A stretch of DNA of 64,000 nt, from contig NZ_CP123448.1 of NCBI RefSeq assembly GCF_030177895.1, forward strand, positions 1,860,001 to 1,924,000, read 5' to 3'. Below, piece after piece: positions 46,756 through 56,473 of the stretch; position 1 is the first letter of the stretch; each line of letters opens with the position of its first letter. The DNA is from Kingella negevensis. Its GTDB lineage: Bacteria > Pseudomonadota > Gammaproteobacteria > Burkholderiales > Neisseriaceae. The translations under genes and the position numbers were made by a program. Under the pieces are notes generated by a model that was not told the DNA's origin, ran no database searches, and saw only the letters and a program-made list of their open reading frames with translations.

Positions 46756-46864
46756 TATAGTTAATGCCCTTATCTTTTAATACAGCATTGCCAACACTCT
46801 TATGTACTAGATGTACACGGTGGGCGTTGTTGCCTTGTATTAAAAAATAAGGGCATCAGCTATA
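46756..46864. repeat. Correia-like miniature element C (109 bp)
   Basis: Ends TATAGTTAATGCCCTTATCT and, inwards from the right, TATAGCTGATGCCCTTATTT; core ATACAGCATTGCCAACACTC, TGTACTAGATGTACACGG and GTTGTTGCCTTGTATT. Sits between orphan hsdS and a REP pair. Confidence 0.78.
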
Positions 46865-46891
46865 TTTTCAGGCTGCTTTTTGTATTTCTGC

Positions 46892-46959
46892 GTAGGATGG
46901 GCTTTAGTCCATTGTAAAATTGCGGTTTGTATTGATTGATGGGTTGAAGCCCATTCTAC
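46892..46959. repeat. REP pair (BIME-like)
   Basis: GTAGGATGGGCTTTAGTCCATT and, inverted, GATGGGTTGAAGCCCATTCTAC. Stems are similar to 41766-41844 with several changes. It lies between the Correia-like element and the lysA stop. Confidence 0.65.
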
Positions 46960-46985
46960 GCACTGAAAAAGCTTTCAGGCTGCAA

Positions 46986-48206
46986 TCACAAATAATCACG
47001 TTCCAACGCTATTAAATCATCAATATTCTCACGGCGGCGAACCAATTTATGCTCCGCGCCATTCACCATCACTTCCGCCGCACGACCACGTGCATTGTAG
47101 TTGCTCGCCATGCTAGACGCATACGCGCCCACGCTGCGAACCAGCAGCACATCGCCCGTTTTCGCTGCAATCATGCGCTCTTTGCCGATAAAATCGCCCG
47201 TTTCGCAAATCGGGCCGACCACATCTGCCAAAATTTCAGGCTGCGTGGTTTCTTCTGCATTTTCAATATGATGATACGCTTGATACAACGCAGGGCGCAT
47301 TAAATCGTTCATCGCCGCGTCCACCACCACAAAATTTTTCTCTTCGCCGCGTTTCACAAATTCCACGCGCGTCAGCAACGTGCCAGCATTGCCCACCAAG
47401 CTGCGCCCTGGTTCTAACACCAAACCCAAGCTGCGACTTGCCAGCATTTTTTCCACTTCTGCCGCGTATTGCGCCAAATCAGGCGTTTGCTCGTCTTTGT
47501 AAACAATGCCCACGCCGCCGCCTAAGTCGATATGTTCCAGTTTTATGCCTTGAGCCGCCAGTTTGTCCACCAGTGCCAACATGCGTTCACACGCTTCCAC
47601 CAAGGGAGACAACTCGGTTAATTGTGAACCGATGTGGCAATCAATGCCGATAATTTTCAAATTTTTCAGGCTGCTTGCGTATTGGTAAGCGCGTTCTGCG
47701 TCTGCCATGGCGATGCCGAATTTGTTGGCTTTCAAACCTGTGGATATGTAGGGGTGCGTTTTCGCGTCCACATCGGGGTTGATACGCAATGAAATCGGCG
47801 CGGTTAAGCCCATCATGCCAGCCACTTCGTTGATTCGGTCTAGCTCGGGCAGACTTTCCACGTTGAAGCATTTAATGCCCACGTCCAACGCATACGCGAT
47901 TTCTTGAATGCGTTTGCCCACGCCTGAATAGATGATTTTGCTTGCGTCTGCACCTGCTGCTAATGCGCGCGCAATTTCACCGCCTGACACGGTGTCAAAA
48001 CCGCTACCCAATGCGGCAAAGTGTTTCAATACGCTTAAATTGCCGTTGGCTTTCACGGCGTAGCAAATCAGGGGTTTACAGCCTGAAAACGCGGTTTCAT
48101 AGGCGCGGTATGCGTCCGTTAAGGCGCTTTGGCTGTAAACATATAAAGGCGTGCCGTATTGTTCGGCGAGTTGCGTGAAAGGGACTTGTTCGCAGGTTTT
48201 ACTCAT
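46986..48206 (-). CDS. lysA: Diaminopimelate decarboxylase
   Basis: 406 residues from ATG 48204-48206 ([20 protein letters not shown]). PLP lysine in CYAVKANGNLSVLKHFAALG near residue 50, GSGFDTVSGGEIARALAAGA, the Gly-rich IDLGGGVGIVY, and GPICETGDF with the catalytic Cys. It makes lysine from meso-diaminopimelate. Its start overlaps the lptM stop by 8 bp, so translation is coupled. Uptake half-sites in frame as FSGCKPL. Confidence 0.95.
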   Translation of the reverse strand: MSKTCEQVPFTQLAEQYGTPLYVYSQSALTDAYRAYETAFSGCKPLICYAVKANGNLSVLKHFAALGSGFDTVSGGEIARALAAGADASKIIYSGVGKRIQEIAYALDVGIKCFNVESLPELDRINEVAGMMGLTAPISLRINPDVDAKTHPYISTGLKANKFGIAMADAERAYQYASSLKNLKIIGIDCHIGSQLTELSPLVEACERMLALVDKLAAQGIKLEHIDLGGGVGIVYKDEQTPDLAQYAAEVEKMLASRSLGLVLEPGRSLVGNAGTLLTRVEFVKRGEEKNFVVVDAAMNDLMRPALYQAYHHIENAEETTQPEILADVVGPICETGDFIGKERMIAAKTGDVLLVRSVGAYASSMASNYNARGRAAEVMVNGAEHKLVRRRENIDDLIALERDYL

Positions 48207-48393
48207 GGTTTTGGCTCTCTGATGTGGCAGGTTGGCTGGCGGTTTGTGGAGCGGTGTTTGGTTTGCGGAAATCAATGCCTGTTTGAATGACATCAAATTG
48301 ATTTTTATCGTTTTCTTTTGGCAAATATAAATTGCCTTTAAAACCGCAAGCGGCTAGGGTGGTACAAATAAATAACGCTATGATTTTTTTCAT
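48199..48393 (-). CDS. lptM: LptM-like small lipoprotein
   Basis: 64 residues. [20 protein letters not shown] has lipobox LAAC and the typical [12 protein letters not shown] motif after the acylated Cys, which matches YifL/LptM (CGxKGxLYLP). The rest is Gln/Thr/Asn-rich and disordered. LptM assists maturation of the LptD-LptE lipopolysaccharide translocon. As in other Proteobacteria it sits directly upstream of lysA. Divergent from cyaY across 70 bp containing one uptake sequence. Confidence 0.85.
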   Translation of the reverse strand: MKKIIALFICTTLAACGFKGNLYLPKENDKNQFDVIQTGIDFRKPNTAPQTASQPATSESQNHE

Positions 48394-48463
48394 GGGAAAC
48401 TTTCTTTTCAGGCTGCCTGAAAGCTGTCAAAATATCACAAATTTTAACACAGGAAAACAGACC

Positions 48464-48784
48464 ATGACCGAAACCGAATTTTTACAACATTCTGACGCAA
48501 TGTTTGAATATATTGAAAACGAGCTGGATAACTATGACTTTGATTGTGTTCCAGCAGGCAATGTTTTAACGATTGAAGCAGATGACGGCACGCAAATTAT
48601 CATCAACCGCCACACGCCGAACCAAGAATTGTGGATTGCGGCAAAAAGTGGTGGCTATCATTTTGCACTCAAAGGCGATAAATGGCTTGCGACACGCGAT
48701 GAACGTGAGTTTTTTGACGTGTTAAACGAAGTGTTGAGCGCAGCGGCTGGCGAAGATGTGGCGATTGCCGCGTTTCAAGCCTAG
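48464..48784 (+). CDS. cyaY: Frataxin-like iron protein CyaY
   Basis: 106 residues from ATG 48464 (CAGGAAAACAGACC upstream). The acidic first helix [20 protein letters not shown] and DNYDFDCV carry the iron-binding acidic ridge; the sheet has [20 protein letters not shown] and the C-terminal helix [10 protein letters not shown]. CyaY modulates iron-sulfur cluster assembly with IscS. Upstream and divergent is lptM-lysA, a conserved neighbourhood. Confidence 0.92.
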   Translation: MTETEFLQHSDAMFEYIENELDNYDFDCVPAGNVLTIEADDGTQIIINRHTPNQELWIAAKSGGYHFALKGDKWLATRDEREFFDVLNEVLSAAAGEDVAIAAFQA

Positions 48785-48907
48785 TTTTCAGGCTGCAATA
48801 TAATGATTTAACCTTTCAGGCAGCCTGAAAATACAGTAAGATTTCCCCTTTTTTCAGGCAGCCTGAAAAACCCTTTTCCCCTTTTTTTGACACAAGCGAA
48901 CAACCAA

Positions 48908-51529
48908 ATGAAAACATCTGAATTACGCAGCAAATACTTACAATTCTTTGAAAGCAAAGGACACAAACCTGTCCGCTCATCATCATTAGTACCGCACAAC
49001 GACCCAACCCTGTTGTTCACAAACGCAGGCATGAACCAATTTAAAGACGTGTTTTTAGGCTTTGAAAAACGCGATTACACCCGCGCAACAACAGCCCAAA
49101 AATGCGTACGCGCAGGCGGCAAACACAACGATTTGGAAAACGTGGGCTACACCGCTCGCCATCACACCTTTTTTGAAATGTTGGGTAATTTCTCGTTTGG
49201 CGATTATTTCAAACAACAAGCCATTCATTACGCTTGGGAATTTTTGACATCGCCAGAATGGTTGAACATTCCAAAAGAAAAATTGCTTGTAACCGTGTAC
49301 GCGGAAGATGACGAAGCTTACAACATTTGGCACAACGAAATCGGCATTCCAGCCGAGCGCATTGTCCGCATTGGCGACAACAAAGGCGCGAAATACGCGT
49401 CCGACAACTTCTGGCAAATGGGCGACACAGGTCCTTGCGGTCCTTGCACCGAAATTTTCTACGACCACGGCGAAGAAATTTGGGGTGGCATTCCAGGCAG
49501 CGCGGAAGAAGACGGCGACCGTTGGATTGAAATTTGGAATAACGTGTTTATGCAATTCAACCGCGACGAGCAAGGCAATATGAATCCGTTGCCAAAACCG
49601 TCCGTAGATACGGGCATGGGCTTGGAGCGTATGGCGGCGGTATTACAACACGTTCACAGCAACTATGAAATTGATTTGTTTCAAAATTTGGTGAAAGCGG
49701 CGGCGCGTGAGACTGGCGTGGCGTTTAGCATGGACGTGCCGAGCTTGAAAGTGATTGCCGACCACATTCGTGCGTGTTCGTTTTTGATTGCGGACGGTGT
49801 GTTGCCGTCAAATGAAGGGCGCGGTTATGTGTTGCGCCGCATTATTCGCCGTGCGGTGCGACATGGTTATAAATTGGGTCAAAAAGGCGCATTTTTCCAT
49901 AAATTAGTGCCTGATTTGGTTCAGGAAATGGGCGACGCTTACCCTGAATTGAAAGAAAAACAAACGCAAATCATGGACGCGCTGAAAAACGAAGAAACCC
50001 GTTTTGCCGAAACGTTGGAAAAAGGCATGGGTTTATTGGAAAACGCTTTAAACACAAGCACTCAAACATTATCAGGCGAAGTGATTTTCAAATTGTATGA
50101 TACTTACGGTTTCCCATACGATTTGACAGCCGACATCTGCCGTGAACGCGATGTGGAAATGGACGAAGACGGCTTCAACCGCGAAATGGAAGCCCAACGC
50201 ACTCGCGCTCGTTCAGCACAAAATTTCAAAGCCAATACGCAACTGGATTACAACGGCGCAGACACCGAATTTACAGGTTACGCTAACCGTTCAGGCAGCG
50301 CGAAAATCATCGCCTTATACAAAGGCAGCGAAGCCGTGAACGAATTGCGCGAAGGCGAAACTGGCGCAGTTGTGTTAGACCAAACCCCATTCTACGCAGA
50401 AAGTGGCGGTCAAGTGGGCGATGTGGGCAATATTATTGCTGGTGCAAATCGCTTTGAAGTGCGCGACACGCAAAAAATCAAAGCGGCGGTTACAGGTCAA
50501 TTCGGCGCGGTTGTTTCAGGCAGCCTGAAAGTGGGCGACGCCGTGAACGCGGAAGTGGATAACGCCATCCGCGACAGCATTACACGCAACCACAGCGTAA
50601 CGCACTTGATGCACAAAGCCTTGCGCGATGTGTTGGGTACGCACGTTGAACAAAAAGGCAGCCTGCAAAATTCGGACGTGACGCGCTTTGATATTTCGCA
50701 TAATCAAGCCATTACGGCTGATGAAATCGCGCAAATTGAACGCAAAGTAAACGCGGCAATCATCGCCAACGTGCCTGTGAAAGTGGAAACGATGTCTATT
50801 GAAGACGCGCAAAAATCGGGTGCGATGATGTTGTTTGGTGAAAAATACGGCGATTTCGTGCGCGTGGTAACGATGGGCGAGTATTCAACCGAATTGTGTG
50901 GCGGTACACACGTTGCGCGGACGGGCGATATTGGTTTGTTCAAAATCATCAGCGAGGGCGGCATTGCGGCTGGCGTGCGCCGTGTGGAAGCGGTTACAGG
51001 TTTGAACGCGCTGAAATTGGTACAAAATCAAGAAACCTTGATTAAAAACATCATCGCCGAAGTGAAAGCGCAAACCGAAAAAGACGTATTGACCAAAATC
51101 CAAGCCAACGCAGCGCAAGCCAAAGCGACTGAAAAAGCGTTGGCGGCGGCAAAAGCGGAATTGGCGGTACACGCTGGCGCGAAATTGTTGGATAACGCGA
51201 AAGATTTGGGCGCGGCAAGTTTGGTTGTGGCGCAAATTGATGCGGACGCGGCGGCTCTGCGCGACATTGTTACCGATTTGACGGGTAAATCTGACAAAGC
51301 GGTTGTGTTGTTGGCGGCGGTGAATGACGGCAAAGTGGCATTGTGTGCTGGTGTCTCTAAACCTTTGACGGCAAAAGTGAAAGCGGGCGATTTGGTGAAA
51401 TTCGCGGCGGAACAAGTTGGCGGTAAAGGTGGTGGTCGTCCTGATTTGGCGCAAGCTGGCGGTACGGATGTTGCCAAGCTGCCTGAAACGTTGGCTAGCG
51501 TGGAAGCGTTTGTTAAAAATTTGATTTAA
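48908..51529 (+). CDS. alaS: Alanyl-tRNA synthetase
   Basis: 873 residues from the ATG 48908 ([20 protein letters not shown]); a TTG 21 bp upstream is in frame but the family begins here. Class II core with RTATTAQK-type motif 1 region [20 protein letters not shown], motif 3 in [15 protein letters not shown]; the editing domain has [16 protein letters not shown] and [18 protein letters not shown]-Ala ends [16 protein letters not shown]. It charges tRNA-Ala. No obvious ribosome binding site. Two uptake sequences precede it. In-frame [10 protein letters not shown] and LQNSD-type sites. Confidence 0.96.
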   Translation: MKTSELRSKYLQFFESKGHKPVRSSSLVPHNDPTLLFTNAGMNQFKDVFLGFEKRDYTRATTAQKCVRAGGKHNDLENVGYTARHHTFFEMLGNFSFGDYFKQQAIHYAWEFLTSPEWLNIPKEKLLVTVYAEDDEAYNIWHNEIGIPAERIVRIGDNKGAKYASDNFWQMGDTGPCGPCTEIFYDHGEEIWGGIPGSAEEDGDRWIEIWNNVFMQFNRDEQGNMNPLPKPSVDTGMGLERMAAVLQHVHSNYEIDLFQNLVKAAARETGVAFSMDVPSLKVIADHIRACSFLIADGVLPSNEGRGYVLRRIIRRAVRHGYKLGQKGAFFHKLVPDLVQEMGDAYPELKEKQTQIMDALKNEETRFAETLEKGMGLLENALNTSTQTLSGEVIFKLYDTYGFPYDLTADICRERDVEMDEDGFNREMEAQRTRARSAQNFKANTQLDYNGADTEFTGYANRSGSAKIIALYKGSEAVNELREGETGAVVLDQTPFYAESGGQVGDVGNIIAGANRFEVRDTQKIKAAVTGQFGAVVSGSLKVGDAVNAEVDNAIRDSITRNHSVTHLMHKALRDVLGTHVEQKGSLQNSDVTRFDISHNQAITADEIAQIERKVNAAIIANVPVKVETMSIEDAQKSGAMMLFGEKYGDFVRVVTMGEYSTELCGGTHVARTGDIGLFKIISEGGIAAGVRRVEAVTGLNALKLVQNQETLIKNIIAEVKAQTEKDVLTKIQANAAQAKATEKALAAAKAELAVHAGAKLLDNAKDLGAASLVVAQIDADAAALRDIVTDLTGKSDKAVVLLAAVNDGKVALCAGVSKPLTAKVKAGDLVKFAAEQVGGKGGGRPDLAQAGGTDVAKLPETLASVEAFVKNLI

Positions 51530-51538
51530 TGTGAAAAA

Positions 51539-51579
51539 GGCTGTCTGAAAGTTTGAAAATGGACTTTCAGGCAGCCTGA
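51539..51579 (+). terminator. Diverged uptake-sequence hairpin after alaS
   Basis: AGGCTGTCTGAAAGT and ACTTTCAGGCAGCCT pair with one mismatch around TTGAAAATGG, followed by GAATTTTTTGG. It also precedes the small gene at 51599. Confidence 0.65.
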
Positions 51580-51598
51580 ATTTTTTGGGAGAATGAAA

Positions 51599-51832
51599 AT
51601 GCCTGTATTTGAAACAGAACGTGCCAGTCGTATTAGTTCACGTTTTAGTTCTTCTATTATCGTTTCTAATGAAGTGATTAATGGAGAAGATGTTACTATA
51701 TTTCGTAGTAAACAGAGTATTCCTTATTTAAAAGACCAAGTATTTGACTACTATTGTGCCAATTTTCAAGTTAAAATTTTTGAATTTGAATGTGATGAAA
51801 ACGGTACAGTTTTGAAATTTAAATTGGATTAA
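51599..51832 (+). CDS. Hypothetical 77-residue protein
   Basis: MPVFETERASRISSRFSSSI begins the protein; it ends FQVKIFEFECDENGTVLKFK. No signal, membrane segment or recognised family. The ATG at 51599 is preferred over 51593 because GGGAGA ends at 51592. It is followed after 3 bp by the DUF6155-like gene, so the two likely form one unit. A/T content is higher than in housekeeping genes nearby. Confidence 0.55.
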   Translation: MPVFETERASRISSRFSSSIIVSNEVINGEDVTIFRSKQSIPYLKDQVFDYYCANFQVKIFEFECDENGTVLKFKLD

Positions 51833-51835
51833 ATC

Positions 51836-52384
51836 ATGACGACCACACGACCGACTTTACCGAAATTATTAGCTAATAAAAGTGCAGATGAATTGCGAAA
51901 ATTATTGATTGATTTGGCAAAATCCAGCAAAGACACACGCGAAGCCATTTTTGAATACTACGGGCAATATCAATCGCCTGAAGAATTTGAATCCACATTC
52001 AAAAAGCAAAAGAAGCAAAATTTCTACACCTATTCGCACATGATGGACGAGTATTACGCGGATTCTGCCAAAGCCAAAAAAACTTTGCGAAAATATAGCC
52101 GACATCAGCTTTATTCGCCGTTGGTTAAAATTTTGGTCGCGGAACATTTGGGCGTGGTTTTGACGAATGACACGGAATACGATTTTGAAGAATTGCTTGA
52201 TGTGTTTATGGATTGTTGTTGGGGAATTTATCAACTGGCGTTAGCGGAAAAAATTCCCGATGTTTTGTTACCGAGATTTTGGCAATTTGTTGATACGGTG
52301 AATACACAGCATATTTATGAACAATATGAAGATTACCGTGTGTTATTTCGGGAAATTAAAAAAGGGGCTGTCCTAGATAACTAG
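51836..52384 (+). CDS. DUF6155-like protein with C-terminus rewritten by an IS
   Basis: 182 residues. Alpha-helical, starting LPKLLANKSADELRKLLIDL and AKSSKDTREAIFEYYGQYQS, resembling DUF6155, an assignment I hold at moderate confidence. The last residues GAVLDN are read from the inverted repeat of the IS5-type element at 52364. Without the insert the frame would pass from EIKK into TTATTTAATTAA beyond the element and stop after about three residues, so little sequence seems to have been lost. Function unknown. Confidence 0.65.
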   Translation: MTTTRPTLPKLLANKSADELRKLLIDLAKSSKDTREAIFEYYGQYQSPEEFESTFKKQKKQNFYTYSHMMDEYYADSAKAKKTLRKYSRHQLYSPLVKILVAEHLGVVLTNDTEYDFEELLDVFMDCCWGIYQLALAEKIPDVLLPRFWQFVDTVNTQHIYEQYEDYRVLFREIKKGAVLDN

Positions 52385-53246
52385 GGGCTAATGACATTTT
52401 AGCTATAATTTCAACCAAATCAAAGCACAAGCTAATGACACGGTACTTTCATAATTACGTTTTAATTTATCGTACCGTGTTGCCAGCGCACGAAAATGCT
52501 TTAATCGTACAAAAGCGTTTTCTACCAAGTGCCTGATTTTATATAAATACCAATCTGTGTCCACATTAAGATGCTCTCTACTTTTCTTATATGGAATATT
52601 GGCTTTACTTTGTTTAGAATGAATTAACCGACGAAAAGTATCACTGTCAAAACCCCTATCAGCACACACGGTTTCATTATCACTTAAGTCCAATTGTGCC
52701 AATAAATCAGGCGCAACAACAATCTCATTTACATTACCAGCTGTAATCATAAATTCAATTGGATTACCACAAGCATCAACCGCTAAATGAATTTTAGACG
52801 TATGACCTCCGATACTCTTACCGACAGCTTGATGCACAATGGATTTTTTACCCATGCCGTGTTGATGAACACGGATATGACTACCGTCCATAAAGACCCA
52901 TTCCATATCGGGTGTATCTGCCAAATGTTTAAATAATTTGGTAAAAATACCGCGTTTAGACCAGCGATTGAAACTTTGGTAAAGGCTGTTTGCTTTACCA
53001 AAATAACTAGGTATATCAGCCCATTGGCAGCCTGTACGTAAGCGAAACAGGATACCTTCTACTGTTTTGCGTAAATTTTTCTTGCGATAAATGCCAAGCT
53101 GTTTCAAAATAGGTAACAGTCTTGACCATGTTTCATTTGTAAGCGTGTTTCGGGACATGGCAAAGGTTTAGGATGGTTGTGTGGAAACAATATCTTAAAT
53201 CCTTTGCCTCTTTTTTTGAATTGTCAATAGCCCCTAGGACAGCCCC
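52364..53246 (-). mobile_element. IS5-family insertion sequence with intact transposase
   Basis: Terminal repeats GGGGCTGTCCTAG (52364 on) and CTAGGACAGCCCC (to 53246). The left side reads GGGGCTGTCCTAGATAACTA then GGGGCTAATGACA, whereas the right complement reads GGGGCTGTCCTAGGGGCTAT, so the left end carries extra bases between two GGGGCT blocks. No clear target duplication is visible (A tract on the left, TTATTT on the right). Confidence 0.8.
52403..53158 (-). CDS. IS5-family transposase
   Basis: 251 residues, uninterrupted. N-terminal DUF4096-type domain with LRTGCQWADIPSYFGKANSL; DDE residues in VFMDGSHIRVHQHGMG, CADRGFDSDTFRRLIHS and LVENAFVRLKHFRALATRYD. A single open frame, so the copy may be active. 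It is a different subgroup from the copy at 3778-4537: only the general plan is shared. Antisense to the DUF6155-like gene. Confidence 0.9.
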   Translation of the reverse strand: MSRNTLTNETWSRLLPILKQLGIYRKKNLRKTVEGILFRLRTGCQWADIPSYFGKANSLYQSFNRWSKRGIFTKLFKHLADTPDMEWVFMDGSHIRVHQHGMGKKSIVHQAVGKSIGGHTSKIHLAVDACGNPIEFMITAGNVNEIVVAPDLLAQLDLSDNETVCADRGFDSDTFRRLIHSKQSKANIPYKKSREHLNVDTDWYLYKIRHLVENAFVRLKHFRALATRYDKLKRNYESTVSLACALIWLKL

Positions 53247-53312
53247 TTATTTAATTAAAAAAATGCTTAAATTGTCAATTTTTTATTTGAAAAATTAATT
53301 AAAGGAATGATT

Positions 53313-54305
53313 ATGGCACATCTTGCCCCGATTGCATTGCGTCGAGCAAAACCATTACAAACCCACGCTATGGCAGCGTATTGGCGAAAATGCCAAGTGG
53401 AAGAATTGTTTAATTTGCCGTTTTTGGATTTGATTTTTCAGGCAGCCAGCGTTCATCGCGAACATTTTGACGCGCAAAAAATTCAATTATCCACATTATT
53501 ATCCATTAAAACAGGCGGTTGCCCTGAAGATTGTGAATACTGCCCCCAATCCGCGCATTACCAAACGGGCGTGGAAAAATCAGCCATGTTAGATGTGGAA
53601 ACCATTGTTGCCAAAGCCAAAATTGCCAAAGAACGCGGCGCAAGTCGTTTTTGTATGGGCACAGCATGGCGCGGCCCGAAACCTGATGATGTGGCGATCG
53701 TGAGCGACATCATCAAAGCCGTGAAAGATTTGGGTTTGGAAACATGTGGTACATTCGGCTTGTTGGAAGACGGCATGGCGGAAGACTTGAAACAAGCAGG
53801 TTTGGACTACTACAACCACAATTTAGACACCGACCCCGACCGCTACAACGACATCATTCACACGCGCCGCCACGAAGACCGCATGGATACCCTCGGCAAG
53901 GTGCGTCAGGCAGGTTTGAAGGTGTGTTGCGGTGGCATTGTCGGCATGAATGAAACGCGCGCTGAACGCGCTGGTTTGATTGCGAGTTTGGCAAATTTAG
54001 ACCCACAGCCTGAAAGTGTGCCGATTAATCAACTGGTTCGTACCGAAGGCACGCCGTTGGAATACGCGGAAGATTTGGATTGGACGGAATTTGTCCGCAC
54101 GATTGCGGTGGCGCGAATCACGATGCCGCATAGTTTTATTCGTTTGAGTGCAGGGCGGTCGGGCATGAGTGAAGCGGTGCAAGCAATGTGTTTTTTGGCG
54201 GGGGCAAATTCTATTTTTTATGGCGATAAATTGCTGACTTCGGGTAATCCTGATGAAGATTTAGACCGTTTATTGATGACGAAATTGGACTTGTCGGCGT
54301 TGTGA
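53313..54305 (+). CDS. bioB: Biotin synthase
   Basis: 330 residues from ATG 53313; the in-frame ATG at 53307 is too close to AAAGGA. The radical SAM cluster is [20 protein letters not shown] (Cys-x3-Cys-x2-Cys); the second cluster ligands lie in [13 protein letters not shown] and [20 protein letters not shown]. It inserts sulfur into dethiobiotin. Its product is needed by AccB, encoded 34 kb away. The upstream region is formed by the IS5-type element and 60 bp of A/T-rich sequence, so its promoter may be affected by the insertion. Confidence 0.95.
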   Translation: MAHLAPIALRRAKPLQTHAMAAYWRKCQVEELFNLPFLDLIFQAASVHREHFDAQKIQLSTLLSIKTGGCPEDCEYCPQSAHYQTGVEKSAMLDVETIVAKAKIAKERGASRFCMGTAWRGPKPDDVAIVSDIIKAVKDLGLETCGTFGLLEDGMAEDLKQAGLDYYNHNLDTDPDRYNDIIHTRRHEDRMDTLGKVRQAGLKVCCGGIVGMNETRAERAGLIASLANLDPQPESVPINQLVRTEGTPLEYAEDLDWTEFVRTIAVARITMPHSFIRLSAGRSGMSEAVQAMCFLAGANSIFYGDKLLTSGNPDEDLDRLLMTKLDLSAL

Positions 54306-54326
54306 TGACGTGAAAAAATTCAGGCA

Positions 54327-54635
54327 GCCGAATAAGGCGCAAGCAGTAGCATTTTATGCCCCAAATGATGCACCATTTCTTGCAGAATACCCATTTTGTG
54401 GAATCTAGCATTATCTAAAATAATCAATGATTTTTCAGGTAAATTGGGCAATAGCATAGTTTCAAACCATGCTTCAAAAAAATCGCTGGTCATTGTATTT
54501 TGATAAATCATTGGCGCAATTAAATTTTGCCCAATTTGCGCTGCAACTAATGATAAGCGTTGGTATTTTCTACCGCTTATCTTGGTTTTAACAATTTTCC
54601 CTTTCAGACTACGAGCATACGGACGAAAGAAATAG
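54327..54635 (-). mobile_element. IS630-type remnant, both ends lost
   Basis: Catalytic part of the transposase only: YFFRPYARSLKGKIVKTKIS through LVAAQIGQNLIAPMIYQNTM to LIILDNARFHKMGILQEMVH and HKMLLLAPYS. This is the stretch deleted in the copy at 13189. It is cut on one side by an uptake sequence near bioB and on the other by the IS1-type element at 54636. Confidence 0.8.
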
Positions 54636-55397
54636 GGTGGTGTCCTGAAAAGTGTGCTGTAAAAAATAAGCAATAAAAAAGCAGCGAAAACAGAGTATTA
54701 TTGAATGTGTGAAAATACAAATAACTCTGAAATGTCCTCGCTGCCAAGGACAAAATATAAAGAAAAATGGCTACTTTGGCAATCGTAAACAAAAATATTT
54801 TTGCAAAGATTGCTGCCGTAATTTTATTGGCGACCATAACCTTACCTATAAGGGTTGTCATTCCAAAGCTGATGAACAGGTTTGGAGAATGACCGTTAGA
54901 GGTTGTGGCATTCGCGATATTGCAGCAATTACGGGTTACAGCAAAGACAAAGTTCAGGCTGCCTTAAAACGCCATGAGTTTGAGCCATTTCCTAAACAAA
55001 AACATTACTCTACACTTGAAATAGACGAGTTTTGGACATTTGTCGGTAACAAGTCTAATAAAGTGTGGCTAGTCTATGCCTATCACAGAGAAAGTGGCGA
55101 AATTGTCGCTTACGTTTGGGGTAAGCGCGATTTAGCAACAGCGCGAGCACTCAAACGGCGTTTGAAAGAGTTGCGTGTAACCTATGACAGAATTGCGACC
55201 GACGACTGGGCTGCATTTTTAAATGTCTTTTCAAATGAAGAATGGCATCTAGTTGGTAAGCAACACACAGTTGGCATTGAGGGTAATAACTGTCGTTTAC
55301 GGCACAAAGTAAGGCGAGCGTTTAGAAAAACGTGTTGCTTTTCTAAAAGTATGTTTTATCACAAGAAAGTTTTTGATTTAGCTTTCTTTGATATTCA
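54636..55397 (+). mobile_element. IS1-type element, 3' end missing
   Basis: The left terminal repeat GGTGGTGTCCTGAAAAGTGT is intact; the other terminus and about 45 bp are missing where the next element starts at 55398. Closely related to the two full copies at the window end. Confidence 0.8.
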
Positions 55398-55404
55398 GGG
55401 TTAA
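54709..55404 (+). pseudogene. IS1-type transposase, C-terminally truncated
   Basis: Starts at GTG with KIQITLKCPRCQGQNIKKNG, a zinc-ribbon like that of InsA, followed by helix-turn-helix GCGIRDIAAITGYSKDKVQA and the InsB-like DDE part STLEIDEFWTFVGNKSNK, TDDWAAFLNVF. The last native residues are VFDLAFFDI; QG and the stop come from the neighbouring element. Only about five residues are lost, so the protein could still be active on other copies, although its own right end is gone. Confidence 0.75.
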
Positions 55405-56473
55405 AGGACAAAATGGTTATTTTTTTTAGAGAGACCAACCACTTAAAAGACAAAATGGTTGGTTTTTACCACACCTAACCTGCCTAATTAGAAAAATAAT
55501 CTTTAATAAACATAGTTTTATTCTCTAAATTTAAGCCAAGATGGTGGTTCAAAGCACTTTTTAAACCAGCAAAACGACTTTCCAATAAATTCGTTGTATT
55601 GGGAATGGATAACTCAGTATATTGCTCAAATGTGAACAGCAAGGGCAAGTTGCGTTTTAGGCTTAAATAAACACTTCTTAATCGTTTGTGGGTGTAGTGT
55701 GTTTTACCTGTTTCAGCGTTAATGGTACGTTCATTGACATATTGTTTATGTTGCCTATACCAGCTATTCAATGCAGCCTGAAAGCTGCTAAAACTGCTTT
55801 TGATAAGCGTTAAGGTTAATGCCCTGAGTTGCTCAGCAGAGAGCGATTTAGGTTTATGGATCAGGTATCGAATAACCGTTTGAACTTGATGAAACTGGCA
55901 CAGTTGCACAGGAATATCTGCAAATAATTGCGGCAATCCCTTACGCCCATCGCAAATAATGCTTTGAATAATCATGTTATTATCTTTTAACTTTTTTACT
56001 GCTTGATAATAAAGTTGATTGGTTTCATAAGCGACAATATCAACGGATAAAACTTGTTTACTCACACTATCCATTAAAACCAACGCACCAAAAGTATGCC
56101 CAAAATAAGTCGTATCCAAAATCACATTAACCTTTTTCGGGTGCGAAAAGTGATTTTGTTTCGTTGCTCATTTTAAGTGGCGTTGAATGGTTTTGGTGCT
56201 GCATGGGTACTGTTGAGCCAGTTGCTCAATGGTGCGATGTTCATCGTGATATTGTTGCCAAAGTTCATCGTTATTTAAGCGTATTCCACCGTTAAAACGC
56301 TTCTTACATTGGGTGCAAAAATAGCGTTGTTTGTGGTTACGCGTTCCGTATTTTTGAACGGAATTTGAGTGGCAAAAAGGGCATTTTTTGTGTTCAAAGC
56401 ATTTGACCTATCTGAAAGCCTTTAAGCATAAGGCTTTCAGCGATTTTTACCAACCATTTTGTCCTTTAACCCC
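55398..56473 (-). mobile_element. MULE-type (IS256/IS1249-like) element, defective
   Basis: GGGTTAAAGGACAAAATGGT at 55398 and its inverse ACCATTTTGTCCTTTAACCC ending 56473. A second copy of the motif (TTAAAAGACAAAATGGTTGG) lies inside the left end. No 8-bp duplication is found, and the sequence beyond 56473 is not IS1, so a deletion accompanied or followed insertion. Confidence 0.7.
55484..56407 (-). pseudogene. MULE-type transposase with in-frame stop
   Basis: N-terminal zinc ribbon KCFEHKKCPFCHSNSVQKYG and RYFCTQCKKRFNGGIRLNND, then helix-turn-helix HRTIEQLAQQYPCSTKTIQR, then TGA at 56168-56170. In the same frame the protein goes on NHFSHPKKVNVILDTTYFGH with the DDE domain IICDGRKGLPQLFADIPVQL and the CxxFHxVQ-like block QLCQFHQVQTVIRYL. 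The stop, and the lack of a start codon before the zinc ribbon, show it is inactive. Family named by domain order only. Confidence 0.7.
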
